A DNA stretch of 6,223 nt. Source: Odoribacter sp. (GTDB taxonomy: Bacteria > Bacteroidota > Bacteroidia > Bacteroidales > Marinifilaceae). The stretch covers positions 1 through 6,223 of the forward strand of contig JAHHTT010000081.1 of assembly GCA_020024465.1 (NCBI GenBank). Reading direction: 5' to 3'. Made by a program: the position numbers and the translations under genes. This document shows positions 1-6,223 of this stretch, piece after piece; the first letter of the stretch is position 1; every line of letters starts with the position of its first letter. The notes beneath the pieces were generated by a model that ran no database searches, had not been told where the DNA came from, and worked only from the letters and a program-made list of their open reading frames with translations.

Positions 1-55
1 AAATGAAATAACGGATAAAGATATGTTTTTCCTGCTTGCAGGGCCGTGTGTGATT
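1..55 (+). repeat. Left copy of a 55-bp perfect direct repeat (internal kdsA 5' fragment)
   Basis: These 55 bases are identical to 666-720, which encode residues 5-22 of KdsA, including the active-site GPC. Here the kdsA sequence breaks off after the GTGATT that encodes Val-Ile and is followed by unrelated AT-rich sequence from base 56. Read in the kdsA frame, the fragment runs on into the foreign block and stops at TAG 119-121, so it cannot make KdsA. The repeat may extend to the left of the window, so 55 bp is a minimum unless this is a contig end. It is either a duplicated piece of kdsA made by an insertion or an assembly overlap; the length favours the latter. Confidence 0.95.
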
Positions 56-90
56 ATGTTGCCCATCATAACACTTAAAAATTTAAAATT

Positions 91-654
91 ATGGCAGAAG
101 AAAGAAAACCAGCTAAAGTAGCGGCTCTTGGAGAAATTATCAGTATTAAACCTCTCCTTAAAGCGGATTATGTTGACGAAAACAATAATTCTAAATTAAG
201 ACACGATTGTCGGGTTGTTACCATTGATACTCTTGATGGTAATCCTAATATCGAAGTGTTTATCACAGATGACCAATGGCGTAGTTACGGACTTGAACCA
301 ATCATGTTCGAGGGTAATGTTGTTAATGTTACTCTTGAAGTTTGTATTAAAGGTGTTACCACCTACGTTGACGAGAATGGTGTAATTATGTTCCATAAAG
401 ATAATTACAACGCATTCGTTAATGCTAAGAATGTAGGAGAGTTATCACTAATTAGAGTGTTTACTTCTCTTGATATTCCGCCTGCAATAGTTGATGATTT
501 CCGTAAAACTATCATAGAAAAGCGTAATGTCAAACTTGTTGATATGGCTCGTAATGCAGTTAATATTGTCAAGGAAGATATTGCCGTAAATGACGATGCT
601 GTTGAAGATGAAGATTACGATGATTCGGATGATTCTAAAGTTAATAGATTATAT
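91..654 (+). CDS. Virus-like protein of unknown function, open at its C-terminus (188 codons up to the kdsA start)
   Basis: I do not recognise this protein. It starts at ATG 91 (MAEERKPAKV), behind an A-rich stretch without a Shine-Dalgarno motif. Residues about 10-110 look rich in beta-strands: alternating hydrophobic stretches around RVVTIDTL, NIEVFITDD, NVVNVTLEVCI and VTTYVDENGVIMF. Residues 112-160 look helical. The tail at about 168-182 is strongly acidic (EDEDYDDSDD). A beta-rich domain plus an acidic tail resembles phage single-stranded DNA-binding OB-fold proteins, but this is only a guess from composition. G+C is about one third in the lines counted, and Leu is mostly CTT, whereas kdsA prefers TTG/CTG. 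This suggests a different genome, perhaps a Bacteroidota phage. No stop codon precedes kdsA, so the natural C-terminus is lost or the gene is fused. The exact junction with host sequence, somewhere before 655, cannot be placed. Confidence 0.6.
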
Positions 655-1464
655 ATGAGAATTTTAAATGAAATAACGGATAAAGATATGTTTTTCCTGC
701 TTGCAGGGCCGTGTGTGATTGAAGGCGAAAAAATGGCTTTGGAGATCGCCGGGCATATTTCTGAGTTGACGGATAAGTTGGGAATTCCTTATGTTTTTAA
801 AGGGTCTTTTAAAAAAGCCAACCGTTCGCGTCTGGATTCGTTTACGGGTATCGGAGATGAGAAGGCATTGAAAATACTGGCAAAAATCAGGGAGGAATTC
901 CGGATTCCGGTGGTTACGGATATTCATAGTCCGGAGGATGCCGTGATGGCCGCTGAATATGTGGATGTGTTGCAGATTCCGGCTTTTCTGTGCCGCCAGA
1001 CAGATTTATTGGTTGCTGCAGCACATACGGGTAAAATGATAAATGTTAAAAAAGGACAATTCCTTTCGCCGGATGCCATGCATTTTGCAATAGAGAAAAT
1101 CAGAGAGTCCGGTAATGAAAATGTAATGGCAACAGAGCGTGGCACTACTTTCGGATATCAGGATCTGGTTGTTGATTTCCGGGGAATCAAGATTATGCAG
1201 CAGACCTGCCATTGTCCTGTTGTCGTGGATGTGACACATTCGTTGCAGCAGCCGAATCAGGCAGGAGGTGTAACGGGAGGGCAACCGGAATTGATAGAGA
1301 CAATAGCGAAGGCCGGTATCGCTGTAGGAGCAGACGGATTGTTTATCGAAACGCATCCCGACCCTTCGGTGGCAAAATCCGACGGAGCCAATATGCTGCG
1401 CCTGGATTTGCTGGAAGGTCTGCTGAATAAGCTGGTGCGTATTCGTCAAGCTATTCGGGTATAG
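655..1464 (+). CDS. kdsA: 3-deoxy-8-phosphooctulonate synthase (KDO8P synthase), metal-dependent type
   Basis: KdsA condenses phosphoenolpyruvate with arabinose 5-phosphate to KDO-8-phosphate, the committed step to the KDO of lipopolysaccharide; it is a cytoplasmic TIM-barrel enzyme. The protein is 269 residues, usual for the family. Visible motifs are LLAGPCVIEG (15-24), KGSFKKANRSR (49-59), VTDIHSPEDA, LQIPAFLCRQTDLL, KKGQFLSP, ERGTTFGYQDLVVDFRG (161-177), DVTHSLQQPNQ and FIETHPDP. Cys20, His195, Glu232 and Asp243 match the four metal ligands of the Aquifex-type class; E. coli KdsA has Asn at the Cys position. ATG 655 gives the expected N-terminus, with FFLLAGPC at residue 13. The frame is also open upstream, back to 91, through virus-like sequence; I treat that as a junction, not part of KdsA. 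The native upstream region, and therefore the promoter, is not identifiable here. It ends 25 bp from the convergent mutS2. Confidence 0.96.
   Translation: MRILNEITDKDMFFLLAGPCVIEGEKMALEIAGHISELTDKLGIPYVFKGSFKKANRSRLDSFTGIGDEKALKILAKIREEFRIPVVTDIHSPEDAVMAAEYVDVLQIPAFLCRQTDLLVAAAHTGKMINVKKGQFLSPDAMHFAIEKIRESGNENVMATERGTTFGYQDLVVDFRGIKIMQQTCHCPVVVDVTHSLQQPNQAGGVTGGQPELIETIAKAGIAVGADGLFIETHPDPSVAKSDGANMLRLDLLEGLLNKLVRIRQAIRV
666..720 (+). repeat. Right copy of the 55-bp perfect direct repeat, inside kdsA
   Basis: This stretch is identical base for base to 1-55 and lies in its natural place inside an intact kdsA (codons 4/5 to 22). Identity ends at 721, where kdsA continues GAAGGC while the left copy continues ATGTTG. 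The start-to-start distance is 665 bp. Confidence 0.95.
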
Positions 1465-1489
1465 TTATATCAGAATTATCGGGGCGGAA

Positions 1490-3970
1490 TCAGATATCCA
1501 GTTGTACGACAGTGATACCGGCTCCGCCTAATTGTATCTGTTCGTCGGCATAAGTTGCCACCAGAGGATGGGTGTCCAGATATTGCCGGATGAGCTGCCG
1601 GAGGGCTCCTGTGCCGGTGCCATGCAGTATCCTTATCTCTTTACAGTCAAGCATGACGGCTTCATCGATGAAAGATATCACCTGCTGCAGGGCTTCATCT
1701 CCGCGCATGCCTCTTAAATCAATATCGGATTTGAAATTCATGCGTTTCCGGCTGATGTTTTCCCGAATATTCGCATAAGAGGCTTGTATCAGAGGGCGAG
1801 TCATGCGTTTGGCTTGTGTGGAGGATGCCTTTCGCAGTTGTGCGGTTTTGATTTTGGTATGTAATTGTCCCAATGCTACCACTGCATTTTTATCGTCAAT
1901 TTCCAATATTTCGCCAACGGTATTGTTGGGAAGTTGTACATAATCCCCTTTTTTGAAAATCGGAGTCACTTCTTTGGGCGGAGCCGAAGTTTCCGGAATA
2001 TCCTGTTTTTTTACTTTTTTGTTTTTTTCCCGGTTTTTCAGTTTTTCCATTTTCTTGCGGATGCGTTCTTCTTCTTCATTTTGCTCTTCGGAAAGTAACC
2101 GTTGTTTTTCTTTTTCCATACGGCGGCGTATTTCCCGGGTCTTTTCTTTTTCAGCCTGGTTTTCGCGTATTTCCCGGATGGTGTTTTCTACTGCGGCATT
2201 GGCATCGGCAATGATTTCCTGTGCTTTTTGTTGGGCCTCGCGTATAATTTCCTTACGGATGCGTGAAGCTTCGCTCAGTTCGTTGCTGTATTTTTCGACC
2301 ACCTCGTCCAGTCGTTTTTCATTTTCATGAATTTTCCGGCGTTTTTCTTCCCAATAGCGTTTGTCTCGGGCGATATCTTTCAGATGTTTGTCATAATTGA
2401 TATGGTCTTCGCCGACTTTTGCTGCCGCATCTTCCAGAATTTCTTTGGGAAGTCCGATTTTTCTGGCAATCTCGAAAGCAAATGAAGACCCCGGTTTTCC
2501 GATTTTCAATTCAAAAAGAGGCAACATCCGGTGGTTGTCATACAGCATGGCTCCATTGGCAATGCCCTGAGTCTCTGCAGCCAGGTGTTTCAGGTTGGTA
2601 TAATGGGTTGTGATGACTCCTCTGACATTGGCACGATTGAGAGCAGAAAGAATCGACTCTGCAATGGCTCCTCCCAGCATAGGTTCCGTACCGGTTCCGA
2701 ATTCGTCAATCAGTATCAGGGTATCGTCGCTTCCATAACGCAGGAAATTTTTCATGTTGATCAGATGAGAACTGTAAGTGCTCAAGTCGTTTTCGATGGA
2801 TTGTTCATCACCGATGTCGATGAGTATTTTTCCGAATATTCCGAATTTACTGGCTTCACTGACCGGTACCGGAAGGCCGCACTGAAACATGTATTGTAGC
2901 AGGCCGGCAGTCTGTAAACAGACGGATTTGCCTCCTGCATTGGGCCCGGAAATCAGAATGATGCGTTGTTCATCATGGATTTCGATATTCAATGGTATCA
3001 GTTTTTTGTCGGTATTTTTCAGACTGAGCCACAACAGAGGATGGCGAGCCTGATACCAGAACATCTCAGCATTTCCGCTAAAGCCGGGAACAACCGCTTC
3101 GATATAGTTTGAGAATGCAGCTTTGCCGTGTACAAAGTCGATGTAGGCCAGAAAATCATATCCCGGGAGCAAATCGTCGATATAAGGACGGAGCTCATCA
3201 GCGAATTTCCTTAATATTTTCATGATTTCGCGCTTTTCCTCCAATTCAAGTTCGCGTATTTCGTTATTGGTTTCAACGATTTCTGCCGGCTCGATGTAGG
3301 AGGTTTTCCCGGTTGCCGATTCATCGTGAACAATACCGTTGATTTTGCGCTTGTAGGCAGAAGGAACAGGAATCACCATGCGGCCGTCACGGATAGCAAC
3401 GGCACTTTCTTTATCAGCCCAGCCTTCGCTTTGAGCCTGTAGTAACAGACTTTGCATGCGTTTGGAAATTCCGGCCTGTTTTCGTTGAAGGCGATGCCGG
3501 ATGTCATTTAATTCAGGCGATGCCGTATCTTTGACGGAGCCGTGTTTGGATACGATAGCATCCAGACGTTGTTGTACGAACGGAAATAAATGTATGGCTC
3601 CGGCTTTGGAGGCCAGAACAGGGTATCGTTCTCCTTTATCTTTGAAAAAGCGGACGATGGCGCTGAGTGATTCCAGGGATAATTTGAGAGCGACCATTTC
3701 CGGCACTTCGAGGAATAATCCTGCTACCCTGATTTTTTGCAGGAAGGGACGGGCATCCCTGAAGTGGTCTCCGGGGAAGTTGTCTTCCTGCTGTAAGATA
3801 CACATAAATTCGTATGTCTCTTTCAATTGTTCGCCGATACATGCCGGATCAGATGAAAATGTCATTTGATTCACCAGTTCCCTTCCCATATCACTCAGAC
3901 AATAACCTTTTATCAATTGTCTGATTTTATCGAATTTGATTTTATTTTCGAAATTTTCCGGATAAATCAT
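1490..3970 (-). CDS. mutS2: Endonuclease/ATPase MutS2 with C-terminal Smr domain
   Basis: MutS2 is a MutS-family ATPase dimer without the mismatch-recognition domain. In other bacteria it is reported to bind branched DNA and restrain homologous recombination, and in Bacillus subtilis to act on collided ribosomes. Numbered from ATG 3970 (826 aa, about normal length): core and clamp helices fill residues 1-330; Walker A GPNAGGKS is at 342-349; the signature loop STYSSH is at about 397; Walker B ILIDEFG is at about 419-425; TTHY is at about 454. A long charged coiled coil spans about 533-653, a small beta (KOW-like) segment about 672-707, and the Smr domain about 746-826, with DIDLRG and HGTGTG (783-788). 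All catalytic motifs look intact. I prefer ATG 3970: it gives the family N-terminus MIYPENFENKI, sits behind AAGG, and leaves 19 bp after the upstream stop. The ATG at 4006 would add 12 unconserved-looking residues and overlap the upstream gene by 17 bp. It is the last gene of a likely three-gene operon. Confidence 0.95.
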   Translation of the reverse strand: MIYPENFENKIKFDKIRQLIKGYCLSDMGRELVNQMTFSSDPACIGEQLKETYEFMCILQQEDNFPGDHFRDARPFLQKIRVAGLFLEVPEMVALKLSLESLSAIVRFFKDKGERYPVLASKAGAIHLFPFVQQRLDAIVSKHGSVKDTASPELNDIRHRLQRKQAGISKRMQSLLLQAQSEGWADKESAVAIRDGRMVIPVPSAYKRKINGIVHDESATGKTSYIEPAEIVETNNEIRELELEEKREIMKILRKFADELRPYIDDLLPGYDFLAYIDFVHGKAAFSNYIEAVVPGFSGNAEMFWYQARHPLLWLSLKNTDKKLIPLNIEIHDEQRIILISGPNAGGKSVCLQTAGLLQYMFQCGLPVPVSEASKFGIFGKILIDIGDEQSIENDLSTYSSHLINMKNFLRYGSDDTLILIDEFGTGTEPMLGGAIAESILSALNRANVRGVITTHYTNLKHLAAETQGIANGAMLYDNHRMLPLFELKIGKPGSSFAFEIARKIGLPKEILEDAAAKVGEDHINYDKHLKDIARDKRYWEEKRRKIHENEKRLDEVVEKYSNELSEASRIRKEIIREAQQKAQEIIADANAAVENTIREIRENQAEKEKTREIRRRMEKEKQRLLSEEQNEEEERIRKKMEKLKNREKNKKVKKQDIPETSAPPKEVTPIFKKGDYVQLPNNTVGEILEIDDKNAVVALGQLHTKIKTAQLRKASSTQAKRMTRPLIQASYANIRENISRKRMNFKSDIDLRGMRGDEALQQVISFIDEAVMLDCKEIRILHGTGTGALRQLIRQYLDTHPLVATYADEQIQLGGAGITVVQLDI
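2005..2028 (-). other. A-rich homopolymer tract in mutS2 with potential slippery heptamers
   Basis: On the mutS2 mRNA this stretch has runs of 7, 6 and 7 A within about 24 nt, encoding a Lys-rich linker between the coiled coil and the KOW-like segment. Two heptamers sit in the canonical -1 frameshift register: A AAA AAC at 2027-2021 and A AAA AAA at 2012-2006. A -1 shift would meet TGA at 1898-1896 and yield a protein of roughly 690 residues without the Smr domain. I saw no obvious downstream stem-loop or upstream Shine-Dalgarno stimulator, so use of the site is unproven; the tract may simply encode lysines. Confidence 0.3.
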
Positions 3971-3989
3971 ATCCTTGTTTTTATAGAGA

Positions 3990-5063
3990 TTATCTGACCT
4001 TGACATTGCCTCTGATTCTTAGTGTCGTTTCAGGGTGTTGCGGGTCGTTGGTAATTACAGTAATGGTTTTGTATTGTCTTCCGCTTTTTCCGGCAGAATT
4101 GAAGGTCGTACGGATTTTTGTCGATTGGCCCGGCTGTACAGCCTTATTGCCTATTGTTACAGCCGTACAACCACAACTGGCTTTTGTCTTGCGGATAAAC
4201 AGGGGTCTTTTTCCTGTATTTTTCAATATAAAATCACAACAGGCCTTTTCACCTTGTGTGATATCTCCAAAATCAAGTTCTTTGGATGTGAATTCAGCAA
4301 TTGGCGCATTGGCTATCTCTTGAGCGGTAAGTTTGCTGAAATCCTCAATGATATTGGCTGTAATGGTGATGCGGTTTCTGAAATCTTTTGTCCCGTTTAC
4401 AGACAGCATGATGTTGCTGTAGTTGTAGCCATAGTCGTTTTTCCCGGGAGCATCAAAAGTTACAATCATGGCTCCGCGTTGGCCGGGAGCTACGACAGAC
4501 GGCCGGAACTGGAAGTGCATATATGGAGGGCGGTTCAGAGGCTCGATGCGTACCGGTTCTTTTCGGGTGTTCAGGTAATAGATGGTATCCTTTATTTTTT
4601 GCCATGTATAGATATCGCCGAAGCTGATATTGGAAGTTCTGAATTTTATACCTGCCAATGTATATTTGTATAATAGAGTCGGCTTGTCCGGATTGTCAGT
4701 GACATTACCTGTTATTTGGAGTTCTGTGCCCTTGTCCGTAAGGTTTGTGTACACCATGATTTTATAGTTGAACCGTTCCTGAAAACGTGAAGACGTGAAA
4801 GTCGCCTGTATTTTTCCGCTTTTGCCCGGAGCAATCGGCTCCCGGGTCCATCTTGTTTGGATTTGGGCACTCATGGAGGTGGCCCGGGTGATGATAAAAG
4901 GTTTGTTGCCTGTGTTTTTCACTTCAAATATTTTTGTCTGCGGCTGATCGTCTGCCAATAAATCTTTGAGGATAAGAGTCGGCTGTTTGATTTCCATTAT
5001 TCCTTGAGAGAAAGCAATGGTGGTAACCAGCATCAGGAAAATTGTCAGTAACAATGATTTCAT
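3990..5063 (-). CDS. Exported DUF1573 protein, Cys-Gly-Cys motif in the C-terminal domain
   Basis: This 357-residue protein starts with a signal peptide (MKSLLLTIFLMLVTTIAFS, then Gln20) with no lipobox, so signal peptidase I cleavage and a periplasmic or surface location are likely. Three Ig-like beta domains follow, at about 22-122, 133-243 and 254-357. The last is a textbook DUF1573 domain: ELDFGDITQGE, FILKNTGKRPL, KASCGCT with Cys297 and Cys299, VQPGQ, and a TVITNDPQHP strand pair. The first has the same layout (FEVKNTGNKPF, then IAPGKSG), but the Cys site reads TSMSAQIQ and has no cysteine. An extra Cys pair occurs at 275-276. The protein is paralogous to the gene immediately upstream, most clearly in the middle domain (KNDYGY against KNDWGY; IIEDF against INEDF). 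Its start lies 6 bp after that gene's stop, so the two are probably translationally coupled. DUF1573 has no firmly established biochemical role; binding or scaffolding in the envelope is inferred from the fold. Confidence 0.88.
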   Translation of the reverse strand: MKSLLLTIFLMLVTTIAFSQGIMEIKQPTLILKDLLADDQPQTKIFEVKNTGNKPFIITRATSMSAQIQTRWTREPIAPGKSGKIQATFTSSRFQERFNYKIMVYTNLTDKGTELQITGNVTDNPDKPTLLYKYTLAGIKFRTSNISFGDIYTWQKIKDTIYYLNTRKEPVRIEPLNRPPYMHFQFRPSVVAPGQRGAMIVTFDAPGKNDYGYNYSNIMLSVNGTKDFRNRITITANIIEDFSKLTAQEIANAPIAEFTSKELDFGDITQGEKACCDFILKNTGKRPLFIRKTKASCGCTAVTIGNKAVQPGQSTKIRTTFNSAGKSGRQYKTITVITNDPQHPETTLRIRGNVKVR

Positions 5064-5069
5064 ATAGGT

Positions 5070-6125
5070 TTATTTTATCTGTCCGTTTATTTTATAAAGA
5101 GAGATCGGATTTTCCGGATCGTTTGTTGTAAATTGTATGAGTTTCGTCACTTGTCCTTCGGCCGGAGTGTTGAAACTGACGGAAACCTTTATTTTTTTAC
5201 CCGGTTTGATGCAATGCCTGCCAAGATGAATGTGTACATCTTCTTCAGAACCTTTCACCTTACGGAATATCAAATCCGACCTGCCATTGTTTTGAATAAA
5301 GAAAGAATGAGTTGCTTTGCCGTCGGGAGGCAGGTTTTTGAGGTTGGCTTCTTCGTCGGGCAATTGAATGACAGGAGCCTTGTCATAATTGCCTTCATAA
5401 AAATCAAAGTCTTCGTTGATGTTGGCAGAGAGGGTCAAAGTACCTTGTGCCGTGCCGTTGACATTTATGTTGATATTGTCAGAGACATAGCCCCAGTCGT
5501 TTTTTAATCCGGCATCATATATCAAGGAGATTTCTCCTTTTTCTTTGTGATGCAGGATTTCAGGATTTACTTTGGCAGAGATATGGGGAGGCAGGTTGTC
5601 CATTGTAATTTTGACCGGTTCTTTGCCGCTATGAATTATTTTTATTTTCTGCTCGATTTTCTGAGTGTTCATGATGTCGTCAAGGTCAAATTTCAGCTGA
5701 GTGAATTTGACATCCCCGACAGAATAGTCGTATCCTTCATACGGACCGGCCGGTTGGTGTTGCACTTTGCCGCGGATTGTCAATGTGACGACACTGTTGG
5801 CAGCATTGGAGTTGACGGCAATACTTTTCACAAAATTTCCGGGTCTGTTGCGGGGATCAAAATAGACGCGAATCGCTCCATTGCCGCCAGGGACTACCGG
5901 TTTTCTGCTCCATTCCGGAACAGCGCATCCGCAACCGGTCCGTACGTTAGTAAGGACTAATGGGGCTGTACCGATATTTTTGAAGATAAAATCATACACT
6001 GCTTTTCCGCCTTGTTCCGGTATTACTCCAAAATGGTGGGTGGTTTTTGTGAATTCAATCCTTGCTTTTTGTGCAAATGCCAGGGTGGGAAGTATGACTA
6101 ATAGCAAAATAAATAGCCTTTTCAT
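5070..6125 (-). CDS. Exported DUF1573 protein, Cys-Gly-Cys motif in the N-terminal domain
   Basis: This 351-residue protein has a signal peptide (MKRLFILLLVILPTLAFA, then Gln19), again without a lipobox and with the Gln that Bacteroidota favour after cleavage. The first domain (about 21-121) is a clear DUF1573 unit: HHFGVIPEQGGKAVYDFIFK, IGTAPLVLTNV, TGCGC with Cys65 and Cys67, VVPGGNG, and VNSNAANSVVTLTIRG. The middle domain (about 131-240) matches that of the downstream paralogue. The last domain (about 251-351) keeps the strand pattern (FFIQNNGRSDLIFRKV, IKPGKK, FTTNDPENP), but the Cys site is replaced by KGSEEDVHIHL; only a lone Cys305 lies nearby. It is the first gene of the minus-strand operon, 24 nt or so downstream of the predicted transcription start. 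Biochemical function is not known; a secreted structural or binding role is an inference. Confidence 0.88.
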   Translation of the reverse strand: MKRLFILLLVILPTLAFAQKARIEFTKTTHHFGVIPEQGGKAVYDFIFKNIGTAPLVLTNVRTGCGCAVPEWSRKPVVPGGNGAIRVYFDPRNRPGNFVKSIAVNSNAANSVVTLTIRGKVQHQPAGPYEGYDYSVGDVKFTQLKFDLDDIMNTQKIEQKIKIIHSGKEPVKITMDNLPPHISAKVNPEILHHKEKGEISLIYDAGLKNDWGYVSDNININVNGTAQGTLTLSANINEDFDFYEGNYDKAPVIQLPDEEANLKNLPPDGKATHSFFIQNNGRSDLIFRKVKGSEEDVHIHLGRHCIKPGKKIKVSVSFNTPAEGQVTKLIQFTTNDPENPISLYKINGQIK

Positions 6126-6155
6126 CTGTCGCGAATTTTATTATTGAAATATTTA

Positions 6156-6188
6156 CAAAAGTACGAAAGAATTTGTGTATTGGAAAAA
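6156..6188 (-). promoter_or_regulatory. Bacteroidota-type promoter for the DUF1573-DUF1573-mutS2 operon
   Basis: On the minus strand, TACTTTTG (6163-6156) matches the Bacteroidota -7 consensus TAnnTTTG. Twenty bases further upstream is a TTTTT run (6188-6184) that could serve as a weak -33 element (consensus TTTG). Transcription would start near 6149 and give a leader of about 24 nt before ATG 6125. The -7 match is good and the -33 match is poor; no operator or riboswitch is visible in the short leader. Confidence 0.55.
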
Positions 6189-6223
6189 TACGACTTCGCT
6201 ATTTTATGTATAATAAGATGAAA

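Noticed and set aside
56..654. Insertion sequence or MITE
   Set aside because: There are no terminal inverted repeats at the block edges, no transposase, and a flanking duplication of 55 bp is far longer than usual target duplications.
91..1464. A single 457-residue protein as the true kdsA product
   Set aside because: The first 188 residues have different codon use and base composition, no relation to KDO8P synthase, and lie between copies of a direct repeat. ATG 655 gives a normal-length KdsA.
1465..1530. Terminator between the convergent kdsA and mutS2
   Set aside because: The 25-bp gap holds no hairpin. The only inverted repeat seen (GGCGGA 1483-1488 with TCCGCC 1523-1528) has a loop of about 34 bp, lies partly in mutS2 and lacks a T tract.
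1953..2330. 125-codon plus-strand reading frame opposite mutS2, rich in Phe and Ser
   Set aside because: It is the antisense shadow of the Lys/Glu-rich coiled coil of mutS2, whose codons read as Phe and Ser on the other strand; other frames opposite the real genes are rejected likewise.
3971..4006. Upstream ATG 4006 as the mutS2 start
   Set aside because: It adds 12 residues not typical of the family and overlaps the preceding gene by 17 bp. ATG 3970 gives the expected N-terminus with a better-placed AAGG.
6218..6223. Start of a divergent plus-strand gene (ATG AAA at the window edge)
   Set aside because: Only two codons are visible and no promoter or ribosome site supports it; the 98-bp region 6126-6223 otherwise shows only the minus-strand promoter.

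Overview
The window comes from a Bacteroidota chromosome, probably a gut-type Bacteroidales. Four things point there: KdsA and MutS2 look like Bacteroidota versions; two exported proteins contain DUF1573 domains and have signal peptides that leave Gln at the mature N-terminus (the Bacteroidetes 'Q-rule'); the strongest candidate promoter is TAnnTTTG-type; and starts lack strong Shine-Dalgarno sequences. Genus cannot be determined by eye.

Layout. Positions 1-55 are an exact copy of an internal piece of the kdsA 5' end (also at 666-720). Between the copies lies a roughly 600-bp AT-rich block carrying a foreign, virus-like reading frame (91-654) that has no stop codon and runs in frame into kdsA. 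kdsA itself (655-1464, +) looks intact and belongs to the metal-dependent KDO8P synthase class. After a 25-bp convergent gap, three genes run on the minus strand as an apparent operon, in transcription order: a DUF1573 protein (6125-5070), a paralogous DUF1573 protein (5063-3990) and mutS2 (best start 3970, end 1490). A Bacteroidota-type promoter lies just upstream of the first gene.

How the genes relate. KdsA makes KDO-8-phosphate for the lipid A-core of the outer membrane. The two DUF1573 proteins are exported and probably act in the periplasm or envelope. MutS2 is a cytoplasmic ATPase with an Smr domain, linked to recombination control or rescue of collided ribosomes. Nothing in the sequence explains why mutS2 follows the envelope genes, other than shared transcription.

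The main anomaly is the left end. The repeat is exactly 55 bp as seen and begins at base 1 of the window, and 55 is a common final k-mer size in short-read assembly. A chimeric contig end joining phage and host sequence is therefore the leading explanation; a real insertion with target duplication is the alternative. The second notable observation is that the two DUF1573 paralogues keep their Cys-Gly-Cys motif in opposite terminal domains.
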